Virus record (IMG/VR): IMGVR_UViG_3300047554_000573
Coordinates: 1 to 30,037 of that record
Length of the DNA: 30,037 nucleotides
Strand: one strand, 5' to 3'
Source: a virus
This document shows, piece by piece, positions 7,266 through 13,447 of the stretch (position 1 is its first letter; every line of letters begins with the position of its first letter). The notes below the pieces were generated by a model. The model did no database searches and was not told the DNA's origin. It saw only the letters and a program-made list of their open reading frames with translations. Made by a program: the position numbers and the translations under genes.

Positions 7266-7370
7266 TCCATTAGCGGATTGAGCAAACTCGTTTCCCCCCT
7301 TTCCAAAATCGCTCTCCGCTAACGGATTAGAAATCCCTATCAGTCCCCCCACTGGTAGGGATTTCGCTTT
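7266..7370 (+). terminator. Twin hairpin: C-rich-loop stem followed by terminator
   Basis: The first hairpin pairs 7266-7277 with 7315-7326 and extends with GAGC/GCTC; its loop holds CCCCCCTTTCC. The second pairs AAATCCCTATCAGT (7331-7344) with ACTGGTAGGGATTT (7351-7364) around a CCCCCC loop and ends in CGCTTT. A similar pair occurs at 16480-16552. Confidence 0.7.
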
Positions 7371-7416
7371 GCCCGGACTAGACGGTGGCGTGCTGGCGTG
7401 CGCGAGAAAAGCTGCG

Positions 7417-7462
7417 GATCGATCGCCCGGGAAATGTCGCACCCCATTGATACGGTTGAAGT
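7417..7462 (+). promoter_or_regulatory. Promoter with AAATGTC motif, leaderless
   Basis: GATCGATC at 7417-7424 and CCCGGG precede AAATGTCGC 7432-7440, TACGGT 7451-7456, six bases and ATG 7463. There is no TTGACA box; the AAATGTC motif lies 19 nt upstream of the -10 start, as at 10718, 11031 and 11470. Confidence 0.55.
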
Positions 7463-7726
7463 ATGAATGATGATCTGAATGAAGAAGACTTTATCGAGAT
7501 GTTCTACGGTATCGAGAACGATGACCTGATCCATGTATGTGGTGGCCCCGGGGAACTAGTCCGGTGCGTTGACTGCGCAAAGCTTGTTGGCCACTGGAAC
7601 TACAACTACATTGGGTACTTTATGTGCGATGACTGTATTGCGATCGAGGGAAAGCTCGAGATGAACATTAAGCGAAGCTTGGACGAGTATGACGAAAACT
7701 GGAACTGGCGTGGCTACGATTTGTAA
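7463..7726 (+). CDS. Small zinc-binding protein, two CxxC pairs
   Basis: 87 aa, family not named. CVDC and CDDC pairs about 20 residues apart enclose a Trp-Asn-Tyr-Asn-Tyr-Ile-Gly-Tyr-Phe core, as in a zinc ribbon. Both ends are acidic. It is probably translated from a leaderless mRNA. Unlike most neighbours it contains GATC sites, which groups it with the left-part genes. Confidence 0.65.
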   Translation: MNDDLNEEDFIEMFYGIENDDLIHVCGGPGELVRCVDCAKLVGHWNYNYIGYFMCDDCIAIEGKLEMNIKRSLDEYDENWNWRGYDL

Positions 7727-7727
7727 T

Positions 7728-7816
7728 GATCGATCACAAGCTGCGCCGGACCTGGCGAGAGCTGCCACGAAACTTCTAACGAAGGTATTTGTTTTGTCGC
7801 TGATGTATGCTACTAT
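7728..7816 (+). promoter_or_regulatory. Spacer and promoter of the 7846-8993 pair
   Basis: GATCGATC 7728-7735, CCGGACCTGG, an inverted near-copy of the 13-bp element (AACTTCTAACGAA, 7771-7783), then TTTGTT 7788-7793, a 17-bp spacer and TACTAT 7811-7816. Confidence 0.55.
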
Positions 7817-7845
7817 TTACTTGTTGCCAAAAGAAGGGAAACGAA

Positions 7846-8133
7846 ATGTGCGACAACTGTGGAAACGACATTCCAAACTTCGCTGAGATGGAGTTGGACG
7901 ACAAGGACATTGCTGGCATTGCTCTTACTGCCATTGGTGTTTTCGTTGAGGACTACTGTAAGCAGGGATACGCTGACCCAAAGATGTATCGCTTGCTGGA
8001 ACTTGCGACTGAACTTGGTAAGAAGTTTGGTAGCGAGGGATTGCTGAACTACTTGGAAACCACCAAGATTTACGCTGGTATGACCATTGACCATTTGATT
8101 GAGGAACACAACCTAACTGGAGAGGAGAACTAA
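7846..8133 (+). CDS. Unknown small protein with N-terminal CxxC
   Basis: 95 aa, not recognised. It opens with MCDNCGND, then is mainly helical and acidic; a single CxxC pair leaves metal binding uncertain. The start is the ATG after AAGAAGGGAAACGAA, the shared ribosome-binding block; the frame extends to 7807 across the leader. Two nucleotides separate it from the next gene, so the two are co-transcribed. Confidence 0.65.
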   Translation: MCDNCGNDIPNFAEMELDDKDIAGIALTAIGVFVEDYCKQGYADPKMYRLLELATELGKKFGSEGLLNYLETTKIYAGMTIDHLIEEHNLTGEEN

Positions 8134-8135
8134 AA

Positions 8136-8993
8136 ATGCCAAACTGGGTTTACAACACCCTGAGCGTTTCAGGTTCAAAGGAAACGATTGCTGAGTTCAA
8201 GGAACTGGCAGGACGCAAAGCACCAACTGGATTCGATAGCGAAACTGGCGTGCTGACTTACGACAACAAGGAGGAGGTCTTGTCTTTCTGGAACTTCAAA
8301 GAGCCAGAGGACAAGGCTGTCTACTTCGGGGCAAGCGACTACAAGCCAGAGGGCTACGAGTCTTGGACTATGGAAGAGCGTATGGCTCACTCTATGAAGT
8401 TCTCATCTGATGGCTGGTATGACTGGAACATTCGTGAGTGGGGCACTAAGTGGGACGCTTGTGATGTGGACTTGAATGACGACAGCGAAACCTCGCTGGG
8501 CTATTCGTTCAATACGGCGTGGAGTATTCCCGAGCCTGTGTTCGTGGCTATGGTTCAGAAGTTCCCGACTTTGGACTTCGAGTTCTGGAGTGAGGAAGAG
8601 CAGGGCTGGGGTGCGGAGTTCACTTCTTCGGACGGCGACGAGGACGGCGAGCGTTCCTTGATTATGACTAAGGAATGGGACATCCCCGACAGCCACCAAG
8701 ATTATGTGGACAGGGACAGGGAGGATTCCTGTAATTGTGCGAGCGACCCTGACGACGACGAGTATTGGTATGCGGATTGCCCTCGCCCCGAAAAGGAGTT
8801 CGAGGTTGTAGTTCGGCAAGTCATTCGGATTACGGCGAAGTCGGCTGAATCGGCGTGGGAGATTGCGAACGGCGTGCTGGAAAACTTCACCAACGCCGAG
8901 CAACCAGACGGCGTGCGTATTAGCGAGGACAGCGTGGCGTGGGTTGAGGAAGACGGAGTGCGTGTCTACCCGACCTTGACCGAGGTTGCCTAA
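8136..8993 (+). CDS. Api92/DUF1281-like phage protein
   Basis: 285 aa. The N-terminus MPNWVYNTLSVSG followed by a helix and the later aromatic 'AWSIPEPVFVAMVQKFPTLDFEFWSEEEQGWG' region match the ferredoxin-fold Api92-like proteins of phages and plasmids, whose function is unknown. A central acidic stretch with a CNCASDPDDDEYWYADC Cys cluster (about residues 200-220) and a C-terminal beta domain (EFEVVVRQVIRI) are additional. It is translated from the 7846 mRNA and ends before a terminator. Confidence 0.75.
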   Translation: MPNWVYNTLSVSGSKETIAEFKELAGRKAPTGFDSETGVLTYDNKEEVLSFWNFKEPEDKAVYFGASDYKPEGYESWTMEERMAHSMKFSSDGWYDWNIREWGTKWDACDVDLNDDSETSLGYSFNTAWSIPEPVFVAMVQKFPTLDFEFWSEEEQGWGAEFTSSDGDEDGERSLIMTKEWDIPDSHQDYVDRDREDSCNCASDPDDDEYWYADCPRPEKEFEVVVRQVIRITAKSAESAWEIANGVLENFTNAEQPDGVRISEDSVAWVEEDGVRVYPTLTEVA

Positions 8994-9009
8994 CCCCTAA
9001 CGGACAGAG

Positions 9010-9044
9010 AACACCAGTGGCGAGAGAGCTGCTGGTGTTTTTTG
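9010..9044 (+). terminator. Intrinsic terminator after the Api92-like gene
   Basis: AACACCAG (9010-9017) pairs with CTGGTGTT (9032-9039), followed by a T run. The T-run merges directly into the -35 of the next promoter. Confidence 0.85.
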
Positions 9045-9045
9045 T

Positions 9046-9080
9046 TTGACGGATAGGCGTGCGTGGACTACGCTGATCGT
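9046..9080 (+). promoter_or_regulatory. Strong promoter of the XRE regulator, leaderless
   Basis: TTGACG 9046-9051, 17-bp spacer, TACGCT 9069-9074, six bases, ATG 9081. The short GTG-started extension at 9063 overlaps the -10 box and is not a start. Confidence 0.75.
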
Positions 9081-9383
9081 ATGAAAAATGAAATGCTTTA
9101 CCGCGAAGCCCTCGGACACATTGTTCGAGAGGAACGGATCGATCAGGGTCTGACCCTACGCCAGGTCGCAGCTCGTGCGAACATCGCACTCGGATACCTA
9201 AGCGAGCTCGAGCGCGGACAGAAAGAGCCGTCCTCTGTAATTGTGGAATGCCTAGCAACCGGACTTGGTCTAAGTACAGGCGAGCTGATTATTCGCGCCG
9301 GGATCCTGGTGGGTGGGTACAACATTCCAGATACTGTCGAAGAGCTGCTGGTCGATCTAGGCCAAAAAACTTTCGCCAAATAG
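9081..9383 (+). CDS. XRE-family transcription regulator, ClgR-like
   Basis: 100 aa. The helix-turn-helix covers about residues 10-65: 'LGHIVREERIDQGLTLRQVA', then 'LGYLSELERGQKEPSS', very close to the recognition helix of actinobacterial ClgR, which activates clp protease genes. The ~25 C-terminal residues are not a known domain. It may regulate phage promoters or mimic host ClgR. Its mRNA is probably leaderless. It is the only cassette-zone gene with a GATCGATC octamer inside (9137-9144, at the start of the first HTH helix). Confidence 0.82.
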   Translation: MKNEMLYREALGHIVREERIDQGLTLRQVAARANIALGYLSELERGQKEPSSVIVECLATGLGLSTGELIIRAGILVGGYNIPDTVEELLVDLGQKTFAK

Positions 9384-9384
9384 T

Positions 9385-9412
9385 TTGTATTTTCTCTAAC
9401 TTAGTGTAAACT
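9385..9412 (+). promoter_or_regulatory. Promoter of the 9459 gene
   Basis: TTGTAT 9385-9390, 16-bp spacer, TAAACT 9407-9412. It overlaps the stop region of the regulator gene; no terminator lies between. Confidence 0.55.
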
Positions 9413-9458
9413 GGGGGCGTGCCTGAAAAAGAGTAGGGCGTAGGGAAAGGGAAGTCCA

Positions 9459-9932
9459 ATGGGACTAGATATGTATCTATCTGCTCGCAAATACGTGAGT
9501 GGTTACGATTTCAACAAAGAGCCAGAAAAGCAGGCGTACGCTGAAGTTCTATCTGCTAGTGGCTTGACCAAGTCAGACTTGGAATATGGGAACCCAAGTG
9601 CCAACATCGTGATTAGCGTGGGGTACTGGCGCAAGGCGAACCAAATCCACAACTGGTTTGTTCAGAATGTTCAGGGTGGAGTTGATGAGTGCCAAAGGGC
9701 TTGGGTATCTCGTGAGCAACTGGCTGAACTTCTTCAGGCGTGCGAAACTGTTTTGGCTGATGCCACTAAGGCTGAAGAGTTGTTGCCACCACAGAGTGGG
9801 TTCTTCTTCGGAAGTACTGACCTTGATGAGTGGTACTACGAAGACGTGAAGTACACCGCCAAAATGCTGAACCACCTTTTGACTTCGGAAAATCTGAAGG
9901 AGTACGATTTCGAATACCAATCCAGTTGGTAG
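9459..9932 (+). CDS. Conserved phage protein (MGLDMYL family)
   Basis: 157 aa. Its signature is the MGLDMYL start, VGYWRKANQIHNWFV near 50-66, a conserved Gln-Gly-Gly-Val-Asp-Glu-Cys, and LLPPQSGFFFGSTDLDEWYYED near 105-130. I recall this whole layout from unnamed proteins in phages and bacteria of many groups. It is soluble, with no known activity. The Gly-Phe-Phe-Phe-Gly-Ser-Thr core and invariant Arg, Lys and His suggest a binding site. RBS GGGAAAGGGAAG. It ends before a terminator. Confidence 0.75.
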   Translation: MGLDMYLSARKYVSGYDFNKEPEKQAYAEVLSASGLTKSDLEYGNPSANIVISVGYWRKANQIHNWFVQNVQGGVDECQRAWVSREQLAELLQACETVLADATKAEELLPPQSGFFFGSTDLDEWYYEDVKYTAKMLNHLLTSENLKEYDFEYQSSW

Positions 9933-9948
9933 TCGTTTCCCTAAAAAG

Positions 9949-9982
9949 CAAGAACCCTCGCCTTCGGGCGGGGGTTTCTTGT
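9949..9982 (+). terminator. Intrinsic terminator
   Basis: Long stem from CAAGAACCC to GGGTTTCTTG with a CGCC/GGCG core around a TTC loop, then GTTTG. Confidence 0.8.
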
Positions 9983-10144
9983 TTGGCGTGAGCGCAGCTG
10001 AACCGGATCAATGGATTACGCGCTCGCGGTTTGGGTAATCCAGGCCGGGGCTACCGTACGATCTTCTAACGAAAAAAATTTCTCGTATGAAGTTGCATAA
10101 TTTCGGCGTACCCTGCTAAACTCTAAGGGTGGACAAAAGTTCAC
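9983..10144 (+). promoter_or_regulatory. Spacer, promoter and 5' hairpin of the SSB gene
   Basis: The spacer has CGCTCGCGG, an inverted near-copy of the 13-bp element (10061-10073), then TTGCAT 10093-10098, an 18-bp spacer and TAAACT 10117-10122. The hairpin GTGGAC-AAAA-GTTCAC at 10129-10144 begins at the expected +1. Confidence 0.6.
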
Positions 10145-10168
10145 TTGGAAACTATCAAAGGGAAACAA

Positions 10169-10558
10169 ATGGAAACTGTATCAGTCACTGGTCTAGTAGC
10201 GACCACACCTCGCCACATCGTAACTCAGGACGGCTTGCCGATTACTTCATTCCGTCTCGCGAGTTCTTACCGTCGGTTTGACCTCAGCCAAGGCAAGTGG
10301 GTGGACGGCGAGACCAATTGGTTCACCGTCACTTCATTCAAGCAACTCGCTATCAACGCGTCTGGCTCACTCAGCAAGGGCGACCGTATCACCGTCACTG
10401 GCACACTTCGCGTTCGCGACTGGGACAACGGTGAGCGTTCGGGAACTTCGGTTGAACTCGAAGCGACCTCGATGGGACACGACTTGAGTTGGGGGACTTC
10501 GGTTTTCACTCGTACGGTTTTGGTTCGCGAGGTTGAGCCTGAGGACGAACTCGTTTAA
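10169..10558 (+). CDS. ssb: Single-stranded DNA-binding protein
   Basis: 129 aa. It is an OB fold of the bacterial SSB type: 'VSVTGLVATTPRHIVTQDGLPITSFRLASSYRR', a Trp-Phe-Thr-Val-Thr-Ser-Phe strand and 'KGDRITVTGTLRVRDW' with the Gly-Asp-Arg-Ile-x-Val-x-Gly strand. The C-terminus is acidic (EVEPEDELV) but lacks the canonical DDDIPF-like tip, as in many short actinophage SSBs. It would cover ssDNA during phage replication. The frame extends upstream to 10145, but the ATG at 10169 follows the AAAGGGAAACAA block, so I start there. No other replication gene is in this window. Confidence 0.85.
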   Translation: METVSVTGLVATTPRHIVTQDGLPITSFRLASSYRRFDLSQGKWVDGETNWFTVTSFKQLAINASGSLSKGDRITVTGTLRVRDWDNGERSGTSVELEATSMGHDLSWGTSVFTRTVLVREVEPEDELV

Positions 10559-10682
10559 CCTCGAAGCCACACCCAACCTGAGCAAGTTGTAAAACTGCTC
10601 GCCACTTATTTCCGGCTGGTCCAGGCGCGACCGATCTGCCGCTCAAGATCAAAAGCTCGAAAAAAAAGTTTCTGGCGTGTCG

Positions 10683-10717
10683 TTGAAAATGTCAGTGGGC
10701 GGTGCTACATTTGAAGT
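10683..10717 (+). promoter_or_regulatory. Promoter with AAATGTCAG motif, leaderless
   Basis: TTGAAA 10683-10688, AAATGTCAG 10687-10695, 17-bp spacer, TACATT 10706-10711, six bases and ATG 10718. Confidence 0.7.
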
Positions 10718-10924
10718 ATGTCGAACAGAAAAGAATTCAAGCAGATAGTCAAGGTCGCCGAGTCCAAGGGCTGGGTCGTAACTCTAACTGGTGGGGGACA
10801 CTTGAAATGGACTTCGCCGAGTGGGCAAATAGTTTTTTCCGCGTCCACGCCGTCAGACGGGCGTGCCGTCAAAAACCTAGTGTCGGAACTTCGCCGACAC
10901 GGAATCACCATTGAGCGTAAGTAG
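10718..10924 (+). CDS. HicA-like mRNA-interferase fold protein, without HicB
   Basis: 68 aa. It matches the HicA/YcfA layout: an N-terminal helix, GWVVTLTGGGHLKW with the putative catalytic His28, a short strand pair and 'STPSDGRAVKNLVSELRRHGI'. HicA toxins cleave mRNA and are held by HicB; no HicB-like gene lies beside it. Orphan HicA-like genes are common in actinophages and may be host-takeover nucleases or harmless RNA-binding relatives. It has its own leaderless promoter. The next gene has a separate promoter, so it is monocistronic. Confidence 0.75.
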   Translation: MSNRKEFKQIVKVAESKGWVVTLTGGGHLKWTSPSGQIVFSASTPSDGRAVKNLVSELRRHGITIERK

Positions 10925-10969
10925 GGGCGCGGCGATCACTGGCTGAAAAAAGTTTTCGGGCGTGCCGAA

Positions 10970-11018
10970 AAATGTCAGTCGCCTATGCTACATTTGAACT
11001 AGTTGGAAAGTATCCAAC
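10970..11018 (+). promoter_or_regulatory. Promoter with AAATGTCAG motif and 5' hairpin
   Basis: AAATGTCAG 10970-10978 precedes TACATT 10989-10994; there is no good -35. The hairpin GTTGGA-AAGTA-TCCAAC (11002-11018) begins at the expected +1. Confidence 0.6.
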
Positions 11019-11030
11019 GGAATGGGAAAC

Positions 11031-11258
11031 ATGAACACACCGCTAGACACCGCGTTGGCAGAACTCGACGCAACGCTAACCAAGTCAAACGAAATCATTG
11101 ACGCAGTAGAGCCTTTGGTAAAGGCGAGCGCAGTTATGGCCGGATACGCCGAGCAACTTGCCAAAGCCCACGACTGGGATAAGTTGGGTGAAGTGCTGGA
11201 AGCCATTGCTTACCTAATGGAATTGGCAAACAAGAAGTTGCCAAGCCAAGACGCGTAA
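11031..11258 (+). CDS. Small helical protein, paralogue of the 11470 gene
   Basis: 75 aa, predicted to be almost all helix with heptad-like Leu/Ala/Val spacing, so probably an oligomeric helical bundle. It shares with the next gene a pattern of 'LDTALAELDATL...AVEPLVK', a middle 'KLGEVLEAI' helix and an 'LMELANKKL' C-terminus. The ATG at 11022 is inside the ribosome-binding block (AATGGGAAAC), so I start at 11031. No known family is recognised. Confidence 0.65.
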   Translation: MNTPLDTALAELDATLTKSNEIIDAVEPLVKASAVMAGYAEQLAKAHDWDKLGEVLEAIAYLMELANKKLPSQDA

Positions 11259-11272
11259 TCGCCGAACAGGAG

Positions 11273-11303
11273 ACGCTCACTCGCGAGAGTGGGCGTTTTC
11301 TTT
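11273..11303 (+). terminator. Intrinsic terminator
   Basis: ACGCTCACTC-GCGA-GAGTGGGCGT followed by TTTCTTTT. It is nearly the same stem as the terminator of the paralogous next gene. Confidence 0.85.
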
Positions 11304-11457
11304 TGCCCGAGCTGCAGCTCTGATCGATCACCGGAACAACCTGGCCGGCCGAGCTCGAATCAAATTTCGATCTTGATCCCGAAAAAAAACTTTCGTTGAA
11401 AGTTGCCAAAATGTCGGCATAATGTGCTAAAGTTCTATTAGTTGGGAAATGCCCAAC
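11304..11457 (+). promoter_or_regulatory. Spacer, promoter and 5' hairpin of the 11470 gene
   Basis: GATCGATC 11322-11329, GGCCGGCC, GAGCTC, then a near-copy of the 13-bp element (11392-11404) whose last bases begin the -35 TTGCCA (11403-11408). AAATGTCGG 11409-11417 lies 19 nt before TAAAGT 11428-11433. The hairpin GTTGGG-AAATG-CCCAAC starts at 11441. Confidence 0.6.
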
Positions 11458-11469
11458 AGTTAGGGAGAC

Positions 11470-11679
11470 ATGGAACCTCAAGTTCTGACTGACGCACTAG
11501 CGTCAATCGCAGATGCCAACTCGAAGTTGGATGCCGTTCAGCCTTTGGCTGAGACCGTTGCCACTCTTATGGAAGTGGCAAACACTCTTAGCGACCTCAA
11601 GATGTTTGGTGAGGTCAACAAGATTCTGGAAGTGTCCAACGCACTTCTGGAAATCGTGAACTCACGCCTAAACGCTTAG
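11470..11679 (+). CDS. Small helical protein, paralogue of the 11031 gene
   Basis: 69 aa, all-helical with regular hydrophobic spacing. It aligns with the 75-aa product upstream along its whole length ('LTDALASI...AVQPLAE', 'MFGEVNKILE', 'LLEIVNSRL'). Promoter type, 5' hairpin and terminator are also alike, so the whole cassette was duplicated. RBS TTAGGGAGAC. The function is unknown. Confidence 0.65.
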   Translation: MEPQVLTDALASIADANSKLDAVQPLAETVATLMEVANTLSDLKMFGEVNKILEVSNALLEIVNSRLNA

Positions 11680-11697
11680 GCAGGTTTTCGAGAGCGA

Positions 11698-11731
11698 ACG
11701 CTCACCCTTCGGGGTGGGCGTTTTCTCTTTG
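11698..11731 (+). terminator. Intrinsic terminator
   Basis: ACGCTCACCC-TTCG-GGGTGGGCGT followed by TTTCTCTTT. Confidence 0.88.
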
Positions 11732-11879
11732 TCCGGTGGATGGAGAGCTGCAGCTTAGATCGATCGCCAGGGCCGGCCGATCCCGATCTCGTGGAAAGTT
11801 TTGTTCGTTGGTTGTTGTGTTTTTTATCAGTTGATGGTAATTTTGATGTGTAGCGAGTTGCTACGGAAAGTAGGGAAAA

Positions 11880-12110
11880 TTGAAGTTTTACATTCGCAGG
11901 GCAATCGTTGGAATTATCTCAATTCCATTCGTGGCTGGTGCTTGGTGCTTTTTCTATCTGTTGTTGTTGTTGGCTGGTGGCGAGAGTAATCAAACCATTA
12001 CCGAAACTTTTCAGAATGGAGTTCTGATTGGAATTGTCGTGGCTTTGGTTTTTACCTTTGCCCCGCAGGTGAATGCTTTCGTGGAAAAGTTCACTGGCTC
12101 ACCTAACTAA
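11880..12110 (+). CDS. Small two-helix membrane protein
   Basis: 76 aa. Two hydrophobic segments (about residues 8-32 and 47-64) are separated by a short polar loop (GGESNQTITETFQNG), with a basic N-terminus. The start is a TTG at 11880 after AGTAGGGAAAA; no ATG is available. Upstream, GTAGC-GAGTT-GCTAC forms a leader hairpin behind a TAATTT -10. The topology would suit a holin or superinfection-exclusion protein, but it lies far from the endolysin and I assign no function. Confidence 0.65.
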   Translation: MKFYIRRAIVGIISIPFVAGAWCFFYLLLLLAGGESNQTITETFQNGVLIGIVVALVFTFAPQVNAFVEKFTGSPN

Positions 12111-12125
12111 CATTCGTTCGAAGCC

Positions 12126-12160
12126 AACCCCGCAGCTCTCGCAGCTCGCGGGGTTTTCTT
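12126..12160 (+). terminator. Intrinsic terminator
   Basis: AACCCCGC (12126-12133) pairs with GCGGGGTT (12148-12155), followed by TTCTTCT. Confidence 0.85.
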
Positions 12161-12297
12161 CTACCCTGGCTGGTCGATCGATCGCCGGAGATCCTGCAGC
12201 TGAAAAGTTCGAAGGATCTCACAGCTGAAAAGTTTGGGCGAGTTGTTGAAAAATGTCAGGGTTCTATGTAATAATTAGGTGTGGTCAAGTTGACCAC
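12161..12297 (+). promoter_or_regulatory. Spacer, promoter and 5' hairpin of the 12314 gene
   Basis: GATCGATC 12176-12183 and two near-identical CAGCTGAAAAGTT segments precede TTGAAA 12246-12251, AAATGTCAG 12251-12259, 17-bp spacing and TAATAA 12269-12274. The hairpin GTGGTC-AAGTT-GACCAC starts at 12281, exactly the predicted +1. Confidence 0.7.
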
Positions 12298-12313
12298 CTA
12301 CGAAGGGAAACTA

Positions 12314-12838
12314 ATGGGAACTCGAAACCTAACCGCAGTAATCAAGAATGGCTCACCTGTAATCGCGCAGTATGGCCAATGGGATGGCTACCCCGAAGGT
12401 CAGGGAGCAACTGTCTATGAATTCATCAAGGGCGCTGGCGTTGCGAAACTTGAAGCGAACTTGGACAAGGCTTACTGGGCAGACGAAGCCGAACTCAAGG
12501 CGATTGACTTGAAGTATGCTGGCCCCGATGGCTGGATGACTATGGAGCAAGCCGAAGCATTTGGCAAGGATTATCCAAGTCTCTCGCGCAACACTTGTGC
12601 CGAAATCCTAAGCGTGGTTGCCAACGCAACCGAGCGCGTGCCATTGGTCAACGAAATGGAGTTCTTAGAGGACACTCTGTTTTGCGAGTGGGCGTATGTG
12701 CTTGACCTTGATGTTCACACTCTCAAGGTCTACGCTGGGTCAACCGAACCTTGTGCCGAGTTTGACCTTTACAGTATGCCAAGCACTCTTGCCGAGTTTG
12801 TGAAGGGTTGCTACAGCGCGAGCGAGTCTCGCGTCTAG
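12314..12838 (+). CDS. Conserved phage/bacterial protein (MGTRNLT family)
   Basis: 174 aa. The start MGTRNLTAVIKNGSP followed by VIAQYGQWDGYPEGQG is a well-conserved N-terminus that I recall from many phages and some bacteria. The N-terminal Met-Gly-Thr-Arg, Tyr-Gly-x-Trp-Asp-Gly-Tyr-Pro and later CEWAYVLDLDVHTLKVY strand suggest an alpha/beta hydrolase-like core, but no activity is established. The frame runs to 12281 over the leader hairpin; the ATG after GAAGGGAAACTA is the start. The 16085 gene shares the 'MG-[DT]-R ... YG-x-W-x-G' beginning. Confidence 0.7.
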   Translation: MGTRNLTAVIKNGSPVIAQYGQWDGYPEGQGATVYEFIKGAGVAKLEANLDKAYWADEAELKAIDLKYAGPDGWMTMEQAEAFGKDYPSLSRNTCAEILSVVANATERVPLVNEMEFLEDTLFCEWAYVLDLDVHTLKVYAGSTEPCAEFDLYSMPSTLAEFVKGCYSASESRV

Positions 12839-12854
12839 TCGCAACAAAAGATTG

Positions 12855-12882
12855 ACCCCGCGCTCGCGGGGTTTTTCTTTTT
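12855..12882 (+). terminator. Intrinsic terminator with CGCTCGCGG core
   Basis: ACCCCGC-GCTC-GCGGGGT followed by TTTTCTTTTT. The spacer word CGCTCGCGG is the loop-distal part of this stem. Confidence 0.88.
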
Positions 12883-12934
12883 CCGGCGCTGCCAGGATCT
12901 GACTAACAAAACACGCTGGAATAAGTTGCGCAAA

Positions 12935-12980
12935 TTTTGATCCTGTATTAGGATTGCTATGTAATCAAGTTGGTTACCAA
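12935..12980 (+). promoter_or_regulatory. Promoter with internal inverted repeat and 5' hairpin
   Basis: TTTTGA 12935-12940, 17-bp spacer, TATGTA 12958-12963. ATCCT-GTATT-AGGAT (12940-12954) in the spacer could be an operator. The small hairpin TTGG-TTA-CCAA (12970-12980) starts at the expected +1. Confidence 0.5.
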
Positions 12981-13000
12981 GAAACTAAATAGGGGTTGCT

Positions 13001-13225
13001 ATGGGAAACGCAAAAAACTGGTCGGGCATTGAGTCGGTATCTTTGATTGACAATTTTGTCGAAATGGGATTCAAGTTCAACGCTAATGGTTTTCGTGAGT
13101 ATTTGGTGAGTTGGTCAGTTGATCAGGATTCTGGTCAAGAGATCTACGATTCCGAGAGTGATGACAACAAGAGGTTGGCATACAGTCTGTTCTACGAAAA
13201 ACAAGAGGCAATGCTCGCTCTCTAA
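13001..13225 (+). CDS. Unknown small protein
   Basis: 74 aa, not recognised. It starts MGNAKNWSGIESV and has an aromatic middle (FREYLVSWSVDQ) and a helical C-terminus (KRLAYSLFYEKQEAML). RBS AGGGG with 7 nt spacing. It is one of the few cassette genes with GATC (two sites). A terminator follows immediately. Confidence 0.6.
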   Translation: MGNAKNWSGIESVSLIDNFVEMGFKFNANGFREYLVSWSVDQDSGQEIYDSESDDNKRLAYSLFYEKQEAMLAL

Positions 13226-13231
13226 GAAATG

Positions 13232-13260
13232 CCCCCGCAGAAATGCGGGGGTTTTCTTTT
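13232..13260 (+). terminator. Intrinsic terminator
   Basis: CCCCCGCA-GAAA-TGCGGGGG followed by TTTTCTTTT. Confidence 0.9.
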
Positions 13261-13365
13261 GTCTGGAGATCTTCGAACTAGCTGACCCGCCGGACCGCCT
13301 GGACCGCAGCTCAAGAGTGCAAAATTTTCGTTATCATCCTGTTATCAAAAAAGTTGCCTCTGGGC

Positions 13366-13426
13366 TTGACTTGCGAAATGTATGCCACTAGGCTTGGTAT
13401 TACAAGCGAACACAAGGTTGGCTTGT
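13366..13426 (+). promoter_or_regulatory. Promoter and 5' hairpin of the 13448 gene
   Basis: TTGACT 13366-13371, 17-bp spacer, TAGGCT 13389-13394. ACAAGC (13402-13407) pairs with GCTTGT (13421-13426) starting at +2. Confidence 0.65.
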
Positions 13427-13447
13427 TTTCTAGGGAAAGGAACGAAA

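Noticed and set aside
10580-10600. GAGCA/TGCTC hairpin after ssb as terminator
   Set aside because: The stem is only 5 bp with an 11-nt loop and no T run follows, so it is too weak to list as a terminator.
11801-11989. 62-codon frame overlapping the 11880 membrane gene
   Set aside because: It starts in the promoter region without a ribosome-binding site and ends inside the better-supported TTG-started membrane protein.
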